Positions 21,353 through 32,212 of a DNA stretch of 64,000 nucleotides are shown here, in pieces (positions within the stretch are counted from its first letter, which is position 1; each line of letters begins with the position of its first letter). The notes beneath the pieces are model-generated. The model worked only from the letters and a program-made list of their open reading frames with translations. It made no database searches and was not told the DNA's origin. The stretch is taken from assembly GCA_900073065.1 (NCBI GenBank), contig FJOG01000001.1, positions 944,430-1,008,429 on the forward strand. The letters are read 5' to 3'. Source of the DNA: Phialocephala subalpina (lineage: Eukaryota; Ascomycota; Leotiomycetes; Helotiales; Mollisiaceae). A program made the translations under genes and the position numbers.

Positions 21353-23678
21353 ATGCAACCCGCATTCTTTTCCAGTGTTGGCATTCTGTCCTTTCTGATA
21401 ATCACCACCAACGCGTCCCCTCTCTTGCAAGCCTTGAGTCCTCGTGCCGATGCCGTCATTCCTGGATACACAGACGAAGGATGCTACACCGAAGCTACCA
21501 ACATGCGAGCCCTCACAGGTGGCACTTATTTCGACGATTTGATGACGGTGGAGAAGTGTGCTGCTGCATGTAGTGGATATACTTGGTTCGGTGTTGAGTA
21601 TGGCAGAGAGTGTTACTGCGGAGATACCATCAACACTGGAAGTGTCCCCGCACCTTCGACAGACTGCAACTTTCAATGTCCGGGGGATGCGACAGAGAAT
21701 TGTGGTGCTGGAAATCGGCTCAACATGTATTCAAAAGCTTCAACTGCGCCCGCCACCGAGACTCTCACCACATATTCAACTCTAGGATGCTACACAGAAG
21801 CGACTACGGGGCGTGCTTTGGTTGGCTTGTCGCAAGCTGATAACACCATGACAGTAGAGCAATGTGCCTCAATATGCTCTGGATTCACAACGTTTGGCGT
21901 GGAGTGGTACAGAGAAGTATGTTAAAAAGATCTGCTTACGCTTGACGCTTCACTGACCGTCACGTCTAGTGCTACTGCGGAAACACTTTGATGCCAGGAA
22001 GTGTTCCGGCGCCAAGTACCGACTGCAAATATGCCTGTGATGGAAACTCTTCTGAGATTTGTGGAGGTGATTGGAGGCTCAACGTGTACCAATTCAACAT
22101 CGTCACGAACACCGTGTCCGCCACTGCCACCGCTTCGACTGCAGCTTCGACCCCGACAGCCTATGCTTTCATTGATTGTTACACCGAGGCCACCAATATG
22201 CGTGCGTTGAGCTTGTCTTCTTACTACGATGATGCTATGACTGTGGAGAAATGTGCTGCGCATTGTGCTGCATATACTTATTTCGGGGTCGAATATAGCA
22301 GAGAAGTGAGTTCCCACGGCTTCGTCCAGTCTTCCAAAAGCTAATAATCTCGGCAGTGCTACTGCGGCAACTCTATCAATTCTGGCAGTGTCCCAGCACC
22401 AATCGGGGATTGCAGCTTCCCCTGCCTAGGCAATGGAGCTGAGCAATGTGGAGGATCCAATCGCCTTGATTTGTACCAATACGGTGCTGTTCAATCCTCA
22501 ACAACACCGACATTGTCCACTAGCACTCTTCTATCAAGTTCTTCGACTTCACCTTCGGCGTCTACAATCGTGTCATCCTCCTCCGGCCAAAGCGAGGGCT
22601 CGGCAGCCCCCACATCATCTGCTATTCCAACTCCGGTTCCATCATCTTCGGCTTCGGATATTGCAGCTACAACCTCTTCTACATATCTTTCTAGCTCGTC
22701 TAGCATCGCAATAACCACTTCATCGACTGCCGATGTTATATCTAGCTCTTCGACAACAGATCTTCCCACCAGCTCTTCGTCTGTGTATTTCTCAGACTCG
22801 TCCAGCGCAGCGGCTTCGAGTACGCTATTATCGTCATCACCCAGCATTATTTCAAGCAGTTCTTCAGCAGCTCTATCAAGCTCCTCCAGCATTGTTGAAT
22901 CCAGTTCTATCACCCAGAGCTCTTCTCCATCATCCACTTTTGCTACAAGCACCTCCCAGAGCTCTTCCATTGTCATCACAAGTAGTTCAGCAATGACGAC
23001 TTCTACCTTCTCATCCACTTCGTCATCCGTATGTGCTAAACCTTCCGTTTCTGTATACGAGCTAATTTTCCCAGACATCAAGTTCCACGACCTCTTCAAC
23101 AACAACATCAGGACCAACCTGTGCTACCCCACTCGCTGATGCAGGCTTTGAGGCCACCACCGCTGCAACTGTCCCTTGGGCAGTCAAGTATCCTGCAACT
23201 AGCAACGGATACGTCACATTCAACTTCCAAACCCCAAGCACAACTACCACCCCACACGGCGGATCCCAAGTTGGTGCTATAAGCTACAAGCAGTACTCGC
23301 CAGCTCTACAATCATGGTTCAACCAACCAATCACCCTCTGCCCAAATACAGTGTACAACTTCAGCGCAGTAGGCCTTCAATTAAAGCTTCCCAGCATGCC
23401 TACAGTTAACTAACATATCTCAGTTCCACAAAGTATCAATCGTAAACCCTGCATGTAATGTTTATTATTATATTGGAAGCGCGGATAGCAATACTGTCTT
23501 GACTATCTTTTCGTCGACGGCTTGGTCGCAGGTCACTACGGCTTGGAAGCAGGTTACTGCGACTTATACTTCTGGCTCGACTACGGACGTTACGTTCAAT
23601 ATCCGGTTGACTTGTTCAACCTTAACCTACGCCGCGCCGTCATACTACTTTGATGACATCTCGTTTGTCGCTGCATGA
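21353..23678 (+). CDS. secreted three-WSC-domain protein with Ser/Thr stalk and C-terminal binding domain, 706 aa
   Basis: Five exons: 21353-21916, 21970-22305, 22357-23028, 23075-23368 and 23424-23678, all phase 0. A signal peptide (residues 1-22, hydrophobic core ILSFLII) is followed by three WSC domains at about 40-126, 144-233 and 255-345. Each has GCYTEATxxRAL, a CYCG motif and ExCGGxxRL. Two introns fall exactly in front of CYCG in domains 2 and 3. Then comes a ~190-residue Ser-rich stalk, certainly O-mannosylated if secreted, and a ~160-residue C-terminal domain (GFEATTAATVPW... ending YYFDDISFVAA) resembling galactose-binding/CBM-like jelly rolls. WSC domains bind wall glucans. There is no C-terminal transmembrane helix, so this is not a Wsc1-type stress sensor but a secreted wall-binding protein. 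Confidence 0.82.
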
Positions 23679-24157
23679 GAGATTGAAACTAGTCTGTGGC
23701 TGGGAAGGCTTTCTAGAGGAAGAGAACGGCGGTGTCGTAAGCATTTAGAGGACAAGAAGACTGTATCATTAATGCATTGAAAAACATGCATCGGAAAATT
23801 CTCCTTCACGGAAGCTCTGAAAGAATAACCAGAAGTGTGCACGATTCTTCAACCTTGACTATGCCAAGAACTTGGAGATACCCCGCATTTGAGCTGAGCT
23901 TACCCCGCACTTCCTGATTTTCCCATCTTCTCCAACATAGATACAGATTTTGTTCTGATTCCCAGCCAGAAAGAATGAAGGAGAGAAGAGGGTGGGACAT
24001 GAGACCCCACATTGTGGGGTCGACTTCCCCTAACAGTTGATAGATCTTTTCTCGACTTGTACTTGAGGAAGAGAGGCTCAAGAATTCGACTGAGACCAGT
24101 TTGTGAAGTTGGAAATTTGAGCCGGAATTACAGCTTCTGAAAGATAGACGGAGAATC
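23679..24157. other. intergenic region upstream of the P450
   Basis: About 480 bp; probable WSC-gene 3' UTR and P450 promoter. No gene seen. Confidence 0.35.
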
Positions 24158-25907
24158 ATGGACCTGAAAACAATGATCATCGAGCTTCTAGCCCGGATAC
24201 CACTCCTCTTCTCTGGCCTCTTCCTCTTCTCCTTTCTCCTGATCCTGGTGGACTACGCCCGTATGCTCTTCCTTCGACGTCGACTCCCACCAGGACCTTT
24301 CCCCTTCCCAATCGTAGGAAATCATTTCCAGCTCCCCAAAACTCGACCATGGATCGAATGGGAAAAATGGGCTGGGTATTACAACAATCCCATGACCACA
24401 ATCTGGGTAGGACGACATCCCAGGATCTTGCTACAAGATGCTTGGGTGGCGTCTGAACTGATGGAGAAGAGAGCTGATATCTGGAGCTCGAGACCGAGAT
24501 TGATTGTAATGGGAGACTTGATCAATGCGACTGAAACGAATCAAACGACGTTGGTATATGGTGATCGGTGGAGAGTGCATCGGAAGTTGATGGTAAGCAT
24601 GGTCTTGTTTATCTGAGCCAGGTTGACTGGAAATGATAGCACACGGCCGTTGGCTCCCAAGCAGTCCGCAACCATCGAGCCATCCAAGCCAACGAACCTA
24701 AGGTTCTAATTCGAGACATCCTCGAAGAGCCAGATGACTATGTCTTGTCCATTGAAAGATATTCCGTCTCCGCGACCTCCATTATCGGCTGGGGTCGACA
24801 CATTGATCGAAAGAACGACTACGTCGCTCAACAAGCACTTGCCATCATGGAAGGTGTCAATTTTGTCGTACCCGGAAAGTACCTCATGGAAGCCCTGCCA
24901 GCCCTCACGAAACTTCCATCGTGGATATATGCTCTTCCCAACACCATCCGAGGTACAACAACGATGCTTCAGAAGTACTTTTACATGCTCTCTCAGGAAG
25001 GAGCAGAATCGAAATGGAACAACTTCTCAAAAGTTCTGCTAAATGGTCAGGAGACGTATGGATTGAGTGATGTTGAAGTCGCGGGCCTGACTGCGAATCT
25101 GATTGGCGGTGGTGTGGACACAACTTCAAGCACCATGATCAGTTGCATCCTTGCCATGGCCGTCTTTCCTGATGTGCAAAGAAAAGCACAGGCTGAGATC
25201 GATTATGTAGTAGGGGACAATGCTTCACCGAACTGGGAAGATGTTGATGGGAAACTTCCCTATTGCACCGCATTGGTAAAAGAAACATTACGCTGGAGAA
25301 CTGTCACTGTGCTCGCAGGAATCCCTCACGCGAACACTGTCGACTTTGATTATCGTGGCTACCACTTCCCAGCTGGAACCAACATCACTGGAAACATCTG
25401 GGCGATACACCGCCATCCGAGAGACTTCCCGGAGCCTGACAATTTTAGGCCCGAGAGATTCTTGAATGGGTTAGAGCGACCATATCTAAACAACAAAGGC
25501 ATGAATCCATTTGGGTGGGGACGACGTCAATGTAGCGGTCAGCCCTTGGCTGAGCAGGGACTTCTTTACTCCTTGACGAGACTATTGTGGGCTTTTGATA
25601 TCAAGCCTGGACTTGATGATAAGGTAGGTTTCGATTTTCGGATTTGTCATGATGTTGCAGCATTTGCTGACTTTCGCAGGGTCATGAAGTCAAACTTGAC
25701 ATTTTCGCATACACGGACAGTGAGAACATGAGACCGGAACCTTTCAAGGCGCGCTTCGCCCCGAGAACAGAACGGATTCGAGGGCTGATCGTCAATGAGG
25801 CTGCAAGTGCGAGAGAGGAACTGAGAGTGTATGATGGGGAAACTAGGCTTACCTTAGAGGATGCCCTGCAAGCGTTGGCGTCGGACAAGAAGTTGGCGAA
25901 AGCTTGA
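24158..25907 (+). CDS. cytochrome P450 monooxygenase, 548 aa
   Basis: Three exons: 24158-24592, 24640-25623 and 25680-25907. An N-terminal membrane anchor (about residues 8-33) is followed by the proline-rich hinge LPPGPFPFPIVGN. The I-helix reads GGGVDTTSS (about 301-309), with Gly in place of the usual Ala of AGxDT. The K-helix ExxR is ETLR (about 360-363), the PERF motif follows, and the heme loop is FGWGRRQCSG with the cysteine ligand near residue 443. Length and motifs are complete, so an active ER-bound enzyme is expected. The class resembles fungal CYP2-like E-group P450s that act in secondary or xenobiotic metabolism; the substrate is unknown. It is convergent with the tandem orphan family and not adjacent to the PKS. 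Confidence 0.9.
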
Positions 25908-25981
25908 TGAAAGAGCTCCTTCATCCATCATTAATCTGTATCATGAGCGACTTCCGTGTGCCAAATCTCCCAGTTCTCCCA

Positions 25982-26650
25982 TCAGTAAGTGCTACGGCGT
26001 TCCGATGTGATATGATCGTCGCGTGCCGCTAAGCGACTGAATTGCGCTGTCGTCAACTCCTCATCCTCAACTAGCTCATCATCAATCACCTCCCTTCTTC
26101 TAGCCTAACAGTCGACCCATTGCTGCAACCGTGATTGGGGCCGCCATCGATCTTAAGCTTCGGGAAACAGTAGCCATCGTCGTCTTTCGTATCAACGAAT
26201 TTGAAAGCGATATGCCCTCCGTGACGCCATTGATCCATCGCTTTATTCCACCACAAAGGATCGAAATACGAGAATGCCGTGCCATAATCGCTGATTTCGC
26301 AACCTTCAGAGAACTTTTAGTAATTTGGTCCCCAAATCAATCATTAAATGAATAGGGAGCATACTGTATTTGGCTCTCCAATCAGCAAATCGAACGTAGG
26401 CTCGATGGGTTCCATTCTCCGGATCACCCCACTCGTCCAACTCGCCCTCTTCGGACTCCCAGTCTATACCACCTTCGCTGAGTAATGGAGAAGGTAGCGA
26501 GGCCAAGGGCTTGAACTTTACGTATTCGTGCTCATGACTTTTCACTGGAGGTGTTCCGGTACTCTGCTTCCAGAAGATATCGTAGACCACAACAACACCA
26601 TCATTGCTCTTGAAGCCGTGGTCTAGACCGGATACTGAAGCGCCTACCAT
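25982..26650 (-). pseudogene. orphan tandem family, copy A (C-terminally truncated)
   Basis: Two exons (26650-26365 and 26303-26086) give a 167-aa open product starting MVGASVSGLDHG. It shares with copies B-D the blocks VYDIFW, EYVKFK, AYVR...KYS just before the intron, and FKFVDTKDDDG. Beyond residue ~155 the frame is lost: the sibling motifs WVD-x-W-x-x-x-R, DEELxxxxFSRL and DHITSE continue in another frame down to 25982, with TAG where siblings have Trp. So one base has been lost and a nonsense codon gained near the C-terminus. It may still produce a truncated protein. No known domain and no signal peptide. Function unknown. Confidence 0.6.
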
Positions 26651-26878
26651 GTTGTTGGTGGATTTGAGAGCATCTACTGAGGAGAATGCCCTAGGATCTA
26701 TGGGACCTTGGTATATCTAAGATGTGATCAAAGAACTGTGCAATTGAAAAAATTGAAAGAAGCTGCTGTAATGTCAGGCACGATGTGATGTCCTTTCAGC
26801 CTGCATGATAGTGCGTCTCCCAAGACCAGTTCAAGCATGAAGGCGTTGTCTAATGAATTACGGTCTATCAGTCCCTCC

Positions 26879-27528
26879 TTAACAGTTGCAGGGCTGGTAA
26901 TCAGATGTAATATGATCCTTCTGTGCCTCCAGCCGACTTAGCTCCTCATCTGTCAAAAAAGTATCCCTAGTAGGTCGACATAGCCTTTTCCTAACCCAAG
27001 CATCAACCCAATTCCGCTCGCATGCATCGTAACCGGCGTCAATTCGGATTTTCAGGAACTGATGCCCATCATCATCATCCAGAGTGTTGACGAACTCGAA
27101 GTGAAAGTGCTCCGTACCAACGTACTGATCAAAATCCGGGTTGTATCAACGTAGATGGAAGTCTGAGAAAGTGGTTCCATCCTCGCTGATGGTGCAATCT
27201 GGGAAGTTCATACCAGTGTCAATGATAGGGAGGTAAGTTTTGAGTACCTACTGTACTTCGCCTCCTGGTTGTAATACTGGACGTATGCTGAGTGCGTTCC
27301 CTTGTCTGCATCGTGGTCATCGTCGTGAGTTGTTGGCTTCGGGGGTGGCGCGGTCTTCAGCTTGAACTTGACGGATGCATATTCGTAGCCTTCTATCGGA
27401 TCGCCTCAGGAGAGAGAGATGTTCCACGGGATGTCGTACACAGCCACTACTCCATCATAGCTATCGATGTTGGCAGGTCGGGGCTCGAAGAGCTCATTCT
27501 CGTACTTGTATGATGACTGTGCTGACAT
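26879..27528 (-). pseudogene. orphan tandem family, copy B (two nonsense codons)
   Basis: The ATG at 27528 starts MSAQSSYKYENE and leads into VYDIPW, YEYASVKFK and AYVQYYNQEAKY. An intron near the sibling position ends in CCCAG, and the second exon reads CTISEDGTTFSDF, FEFVNTLDDDDG, LKIRIDAGYD, ELSRLEAQKDHITSDY and ends at TAA (26879-26881). Two in-frame TGA codons interrupt it, at 27406-27408 (after YDIPW) and at 27146-27148 (where copies A, C and D have Trp). The rest of the frame is clean, so decay looks recent. Confidence 0.6.
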
Positions 27529-28068
27529 TTTGGATAGGTGAAGGAGAAGTCAGAATCCCTATTGGCAAGAATATCCGACAATGTGGGGGACATTCATATG
27601 TAGAAGTAGGCCTTTGACAATACATGAAACCATGCAAGGCAGAAAGCATTTCCTTATAACATAGAAAGAGCAAGAGCATGCCAGATCATTAGAGAGAGTC
27701 CGGCAAACTTCTGGACATTGATGTATGCCCCTAGTACAAACAAGTTCAGTCATGCATAGGACCCTCACTAAGAACTCATCGGCGGGAGTCACATACCACA
27801 AGGGCGGTGTCCACGTGCGAGCTAAACGCCTAATACCCTTGTAGATCTAAATGATCCGACAATTTCCCCACAAGCCACTCGGTTCATTTAGCTCAGTTGG
27901 AACGCGGTGATACAGTACCAGTGTCCCAGCCCTGAAGGGACATTTTGATAACTAGCTTTGGAAGATGGAAATATAGCGATTGAGATAACTCCCTTGCAAG
28001 ATCATACCTTCATACGAAGCCTACTGCTCAATTTAAGCCACTCGTCCATGACAGCGCCTCTTATGGGG
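27529..28068. other. spacer between copies B and C
   Basis: About 540 bp. It carries the presumed promoter of copy B. A TAGCTCAGTTGG run at 27889-27900 resembles a tRNA A box but no tRNA can be folded. Nothing else is seen. Confidence 0.35.
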
Positions 28069-28680
28069 CTACCGAAGCTCATCATACCAATCGGGCCCTG
28101 CCTTCAGACGACTTTGCTCATCCTCAATCAGAGCTGGTGGAAACGCTGGATCAAAAACTCCCCTCTTGGCCCAACAATTAAGCTCTCTGAGAGTGTCATG
28201 CTCATAGCCACAGTGGATTGTAATCTTTAGGAATAGGTCCCCATCACCGTCATGCGTATCCACGAACCTGAATGTCACATCGTCGTTGTCATTCTTGCTC
28301 TTCATGTGGGCGTTCATCCAAAGGCAGGAGAAATCGGAGAAGGTTTCGGTATCACGGTCATACTTGCAGCCTAGGGATTCGAGCGAATCAGAAGAACCCT
28401 TCGTCCGCGGAAAGCAGTCAGACATACTGTACTTCCCTTGCCATCCCCCACAATACAAGTATGCCTTGTCTGGATTCCGAGGAGATTATCGCTGTCTGAA
28501 CTCGTTGGGGATTTGGTAATCATCTTGAAATTGAGTCACCGGTGTATTCCTTTCATCACAGAAGGTTGCGTGTGACCAGGCGATGTCATATCTCGCGGTC
28601 ATCGTTTTGTTGTTGTTCGTACTAGAATCGGAGAAGCCTTTGTCTTCATCGTTGGAGTCATTCGATCTATTAGCAGACAT
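28069..28680 (-). pseudogene. orphan tandem family, copy C (one nonsense codon)
   Basis: The ATG at 28680 starts MSANRSNDSNDED, then RYDIAWSHATF, then a region divergent from the siblings, an in-frame TAA at 28486-28488, and after it in the same frame DKAYLYCGGWQGKYS, the family's pre-intron block. The intron (donor GTATGT after AAG TAC A, acceptor CCCTAG) joins to CKYDRDTETFSDFSCLWMN, TFRFVDTHDGDGD, NCWAKRG and EDEQSRLKA, ending at TAG (28069-28071). Apart from the single stop, all family blocks are in one frame, making this the best-preserved copy. Confidence 0.6.
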
Positions 28681-29289
28681 TGTGGTCGATGGTTTGAAGT
28701 CCACTGAAGGTGTGGCACCGACGTGCTGCAACTGCTGAGGTTGTGGTGGGTGCCTTCTGTGCCCTGTTAAATTTTGGGGGGAGCGACTGTATAGCGATCA
28801 CCCGACAAGAAAGACAAGTAAAAATATCCTGAATGCACTGGAATGTTTGTATAAGGCGAAGTAAGTCCAAAGACCTTCTGTTGCGCGCCTATTGACGAGT
28901 AGAAATCCTTTCAACTTACAAAATGCTGAAGCCTCGTGGAAATCTCAATGTAAAGACACTCGTCCTTGTGCCTTTGAGACGCGCCTTTCAATGCCACTTA
29001 ATGCAAATTTGCAAAACATATATCGAATGATGGGGACTTCCAATCCAAGCTCCAAAGAGGTTTAGCATGTTCAAAGTGCCAGCCGTACTGGGGATTTTCA
29101 GTACTCTCTGTCCTGGTGGGGGGTGACGACACTTGAATGTACAGAAGCAAAAACAAAAGAGACGGTGGACCTGAGGCTGGATCAACTTATGACTTCTCTC
29201 TTGGTAATCTGTACCGGAGCCATCTATCTCGACTCGTCTAAGCAATTGCTCCAGCTGTACTAGCAGCAATTTCCTCCCGTAGCACTTAT
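28681..29289. other. spacer between copies C and D
   Basis: About 600 bp, presumed promoter of copy C. No supported gene; the short minus-strand frame at 28988-29269 shows no family blocks. Confidence 0.35.
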
Positions 29290-29978
29290 TTAACGACAGC
29301 CTCCTGCTGCGTGTTGACTTCTATCCTTATCCTCGTCAGTGCGTGCCTCCAAACAATCTCACTCCTCGTCAGTAAGAGCACCCGGCCCTTCAGCTTCGTG
29401 ATGGCGCCTCTTTGCCCAACATATGAGGTATTCAGGAGCACATCCGCTGTAGCCACAATCGGTATCGATCTTCAAGAACGGTGTATCCGTTTTTGTCCAA
29501 AGTGTCAACAGATTTGAACGAGACGTCACCTTTGCCCATAGAATCTTCTTTGACCACTAAATCGTTCATCCAGAGATAGGACAAATCGGAGAAGGTCTTC
29601 TGGTCGATGCTGATCGTGTAACTTAGGCGATAAAAGTCGATTAGGCTTCACTTCTGTATGTGAAAGCAGAATGGAAGCATGCTGTACTTTTCCCTCCCAC
29701 CACTCCCCAGCGCTATAGGACACCTTGTACTCTGCTCCCATATCACCACAGTCGCCTGCTGATCCTTGCTGTTCGACAGGTGCTGGTGAAATGGGTCCCA
29801 CGAATTTGAACTTGACAAAGTCCACTTCGTATCCGCGACGTTTGTGTGCATGGGATGCCGACCAAACAATATCGTAGGTTTTGACATTCTCATCATTGTC
29901 CATACTGGATTGAGAGAAGGTTTGGTCTGGTCGCGAGAGTCGTTTGTTTCGGATCGTCATCGGATCCATTTAAGGACA
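29290..29978 (-). pseudogene. orphan tandem family, copy D (several frameshifts)
   Basis: The start matching copy C is the ATG at 29978 (MSLNGSDDD). The frame then shifts into DQTFSQSSMDNDE, TYDIVWSASHAH, DFVKFK and GEWWEG. An extra A before the KYS block shifts it again; the sibling donor GT is here GC. After the intron the blocks TFSDLSYLWMN, SFKSVDT and GYTVL are followed by another extra base before IDTDCGY, CWAKRR and LTDEE, and then a TGA. At least three frame changes are visible. An ORF from the internal ATG at 29969 gives 147 aa but leaves the family frame after GKV. Confidence 0.55.
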
Positions 29979-30491
29979 TTGTGATCGCTGACATAGTACG
30001 AATCGAGGTGCGGCACTGAGGTGAGCGAACCTGCTATATATAAGTTCATGAGCACAAGAGACACTCTTTCTTCCATTATCGAACACTGAAGTGCGGTTGG
30101 TAATATACAGCAAGAAACGCCATAGAGCGAAAGGCGAATAATTGGCGTTCCCTGCTAGCGCGAGGCTAAGTCTTCAGCCTTGCACTAAGATGATACTGTA
30201 GCCTCGTAAAAATTGTTTTGTTCCTCGTCGAGTCATCATCCCATCCTCAGAGTTCCACAACCTCGAGGTCTTTCCAACGACATATTCCGTCACAAATGTA
30301 TTGAAGCCGCATCTGAGAAATCATTTCGAACATCGAGAATGTACAACACCTTTGGTATAATTCTCTCTGGTTCATTCAAACGTCGCAGTCGAAGAATACC
30401 CAGGTGAATCTCATTCTGGTCTGGACTGGTTCTTGAATCTTCAACGCAGATATCTCAATTCTCCTCCCGAACTCCTCAACTGATCTCTGCC
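29979..30491. other. intergenic region upstream of SUA5
   Basis: About 510 bp between divergent copy D and SUA5; presumed promoters of both. Nothing else is seen. Confidence 0.35.
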
Positions 30492-31922
30492 ATGGCTTCG
30501 AATCCGGTTTCTGAGTTGTCTTTCGACACTCGTATCCTACCAGTCAACACCGGTGATTTAGGCAGATTTGAAGACCCACGAACACTCGAGACTTGGACTC
30601 TGCCTACCGACCGAAGGACTCTTAATCCTCTAAGAATAGCTGCAAAGCACCTTTCAGAAACCAGTATACCTGTCGGCTTCCCTACAGAGACAGTATACGG
30701 CCTTGGTGCAGACGCAACGAGAAGTAATGCGGTCAAAGGAATTTACAAGGCGAAGGGTCGTCCCTCAGACAACCCACTCATCATCCACGTCTGCGACCTC
30801 ACCATGCTACGAGACCTCCTTATTCCATCTGGTCAAATGAATGGCAACTTAGCACACGGAGACCCAATTCCTGCAGTGTACAAGCCACTGATCGAACGCT
30901 TCTGGCCTGGACCATTGACAATTCTACTTCCAAACCCAAAGCCAAGCAAGCTCGCTCCAGAAGTTACAGCCGGATTACCAACCTTTGGTGCACGAATGCC
31001 AAGTTCTCCTCTCGCCCTTTCGCTCATATACCTCGCTGGTGTCCCGCTCGCTGCTCCATCTGCGAATGCTTCCACAAAGCCATCTCCTACGACCGCTGAG
31101 CACGTCTTGCACGATTTGAAGGGCAGGATAGAGATCATATTGGACGGAGGAGCATGCCAAGTTGGGGTCGAAAGTACGGTGGTGGATGGATTGTGTGACC
31201 CTCCCGTGGTGCTCAGACCAGGAGGCGTCAGTATCGACGACATTCGCCAGTGTAAGGGCTGGTCTGCTGTGGTAAAAGGCTACAAGGATCAAAGTGAGAT
31301 TGGTGCCAGCGCTCCAAGAGCTCCAGGGATGAAGTACAAGCACTATAGTCCAAAAGCGAAGGTCGTCCTTTACGAACCTGGCTCACTCAAGGACCCGTCG
31401 GGAATTCCACTGGAAGTATGGAGGATCATCGAGGCGAAGGAACAGCGACTCGCTCATCTGGGCTACGAAATCCTTGGCCGACCAGCCGTTATCGGCATTG
31501 TGAGCACGAAGAATTGGCAGAATTGGGCCGGCTTTCACAACGCCAAATGGAGCCGAGAGGAACGTCCAAAGAACATCTGCACGAATATCCTCAATGTCAA
31601 GAAGTTGAAGAGCCCAAATTCGTACAAGATCCAGAAAGGAGAACTCTGGCAAGGCAACCTACCAACTGAAGATTCTCCCCATGGCGAAGACGAAGTTCCC
31701 GACAGCTGGGACTCTCCCGACAAGGAACGAGTTGCAGACATAATCGAAATATCGCTTGGCAAGGAGACGAAAGACATCGCTCACGGACTTTTCTCCGCAC
31801 TTCGAGAACTAGATCTGAGAGGGGTGGATTTCATATACGTAGAAGGCATCGCAGATGAAGGAGACATTGCCGCAGCTGTCATGAACAGACTTCGCAAGGC
31901 AGCTACGGTCATTGAGAAGTGA
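30492..31922 (+). CDS. SUA5: threonylcarbamoyl-AMP synthase Sua5, 476 aa
   Basis: Single exon. The YrdC/Sua5 enzyme condenses threonine, bicarbonate and ATP to threonylcarbamoyl-AMP, the donor for t6A37 in ANN-decoding tRNAs, in cytosol and mitochondria. The YrdC-like domain is at about residues 50-245, with VGFPTETVYGLGADA, IYKAKGRPSDNPLI, WPGPLTILLP, RMPSSPLA, PSANASTKPSPT and a VESTVVDG block. The linker APGMKYKHYSPKA is the signature leading to the C-terminal Sua5 domain (about 285-476), so this is the long Sua5 form, not the short TsaC. The start MASNPVSELSF is followed by an ~50-residue N-terminal extension. Two in-frame domains and a normal length make it a functional housekeeping gene. 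Confidence 0.95.
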   Translation: MASNPVSELSFDTRILPVNTGDLGRFEDPRTLETWTLPTDRRTLNPLRIAAKHLSETSIPVGFPTETVYGLGADATRSNAVKGIYKAKGRPSDNPLIIHVCDLTMLRDLLIPSGQMNGNLAHGDPIPAVYKPLIERFWPGPLTILLPNPKPSKLAPEVTAGLPTFGARMPSSPLALSLIYLAGVPLAAPSANASTKPSPTTAEHVLHDLKGRIEIILDGGACQVGVESTVVDGLCDPPVVLRPGGVSIDDIRQCKGWSAVVKGYKDQSEIGASAPRAPGMKYKHYSPKAKVVLYEPGSLKDPSGIPLEVWRIIEAKEQRLAHLGYEILGRPAVIGIVSTKNWQNWAGFHNAKWSREERPKNICTNILNVKKLKSPNSYKIQKGELWQGNLPTEDSPHGEDEVPDSWDSPDKERVADIIEISLGKETKDIAHGLFSALRELDLRGVDFIYVEGIADEGDIAAAVMNRLRKAATVIEK

Positions 31923-32212
31923 TAGAATAGATATTGGCTTTTGCAGATAGTTGCAAGGCATGCATTGAATCCAGATTTGATTTCCGCGCCAGGAAATGCT
32001 ATCCCATAACTCCAGGTCTACTCCCAAGCTTTTATTCGGCCCGTTTCTGATATCCGTCCATAGCTCGACCCTTGCAATGTTGCATTCAATGTAGATATGC
32101 CCCGAACCCAGACCTCATCTGCCAACAAAACCGGAGCCTTCGATATCTGCAAATACTTCAGTGATTCCAAATGTTATATTCGCCCCACCCACATCTCAAA
32201 ATCGCCCACAAC

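Noticed and set aside
22491..23117. 208-codon acidic frame opposite the WSC stalk
   Set aside because: It is the antisense of the Ser-codon-rich stalk (TCT/TCA reads as Glu/Asp), a compositional artefact.
27889..27900. tRNA-like A box (TAGCTCAGTTGG)
   Set aside because: No B box (GGTTCGA), no acceptor stem and no cloverleaf can be found on either side.
29526..29969. 147-aa ORF of copy D as an intact gene
   Set aside because: After GKV it leaves the family frame; sibling blocks continue in other frames, so it is a relic.
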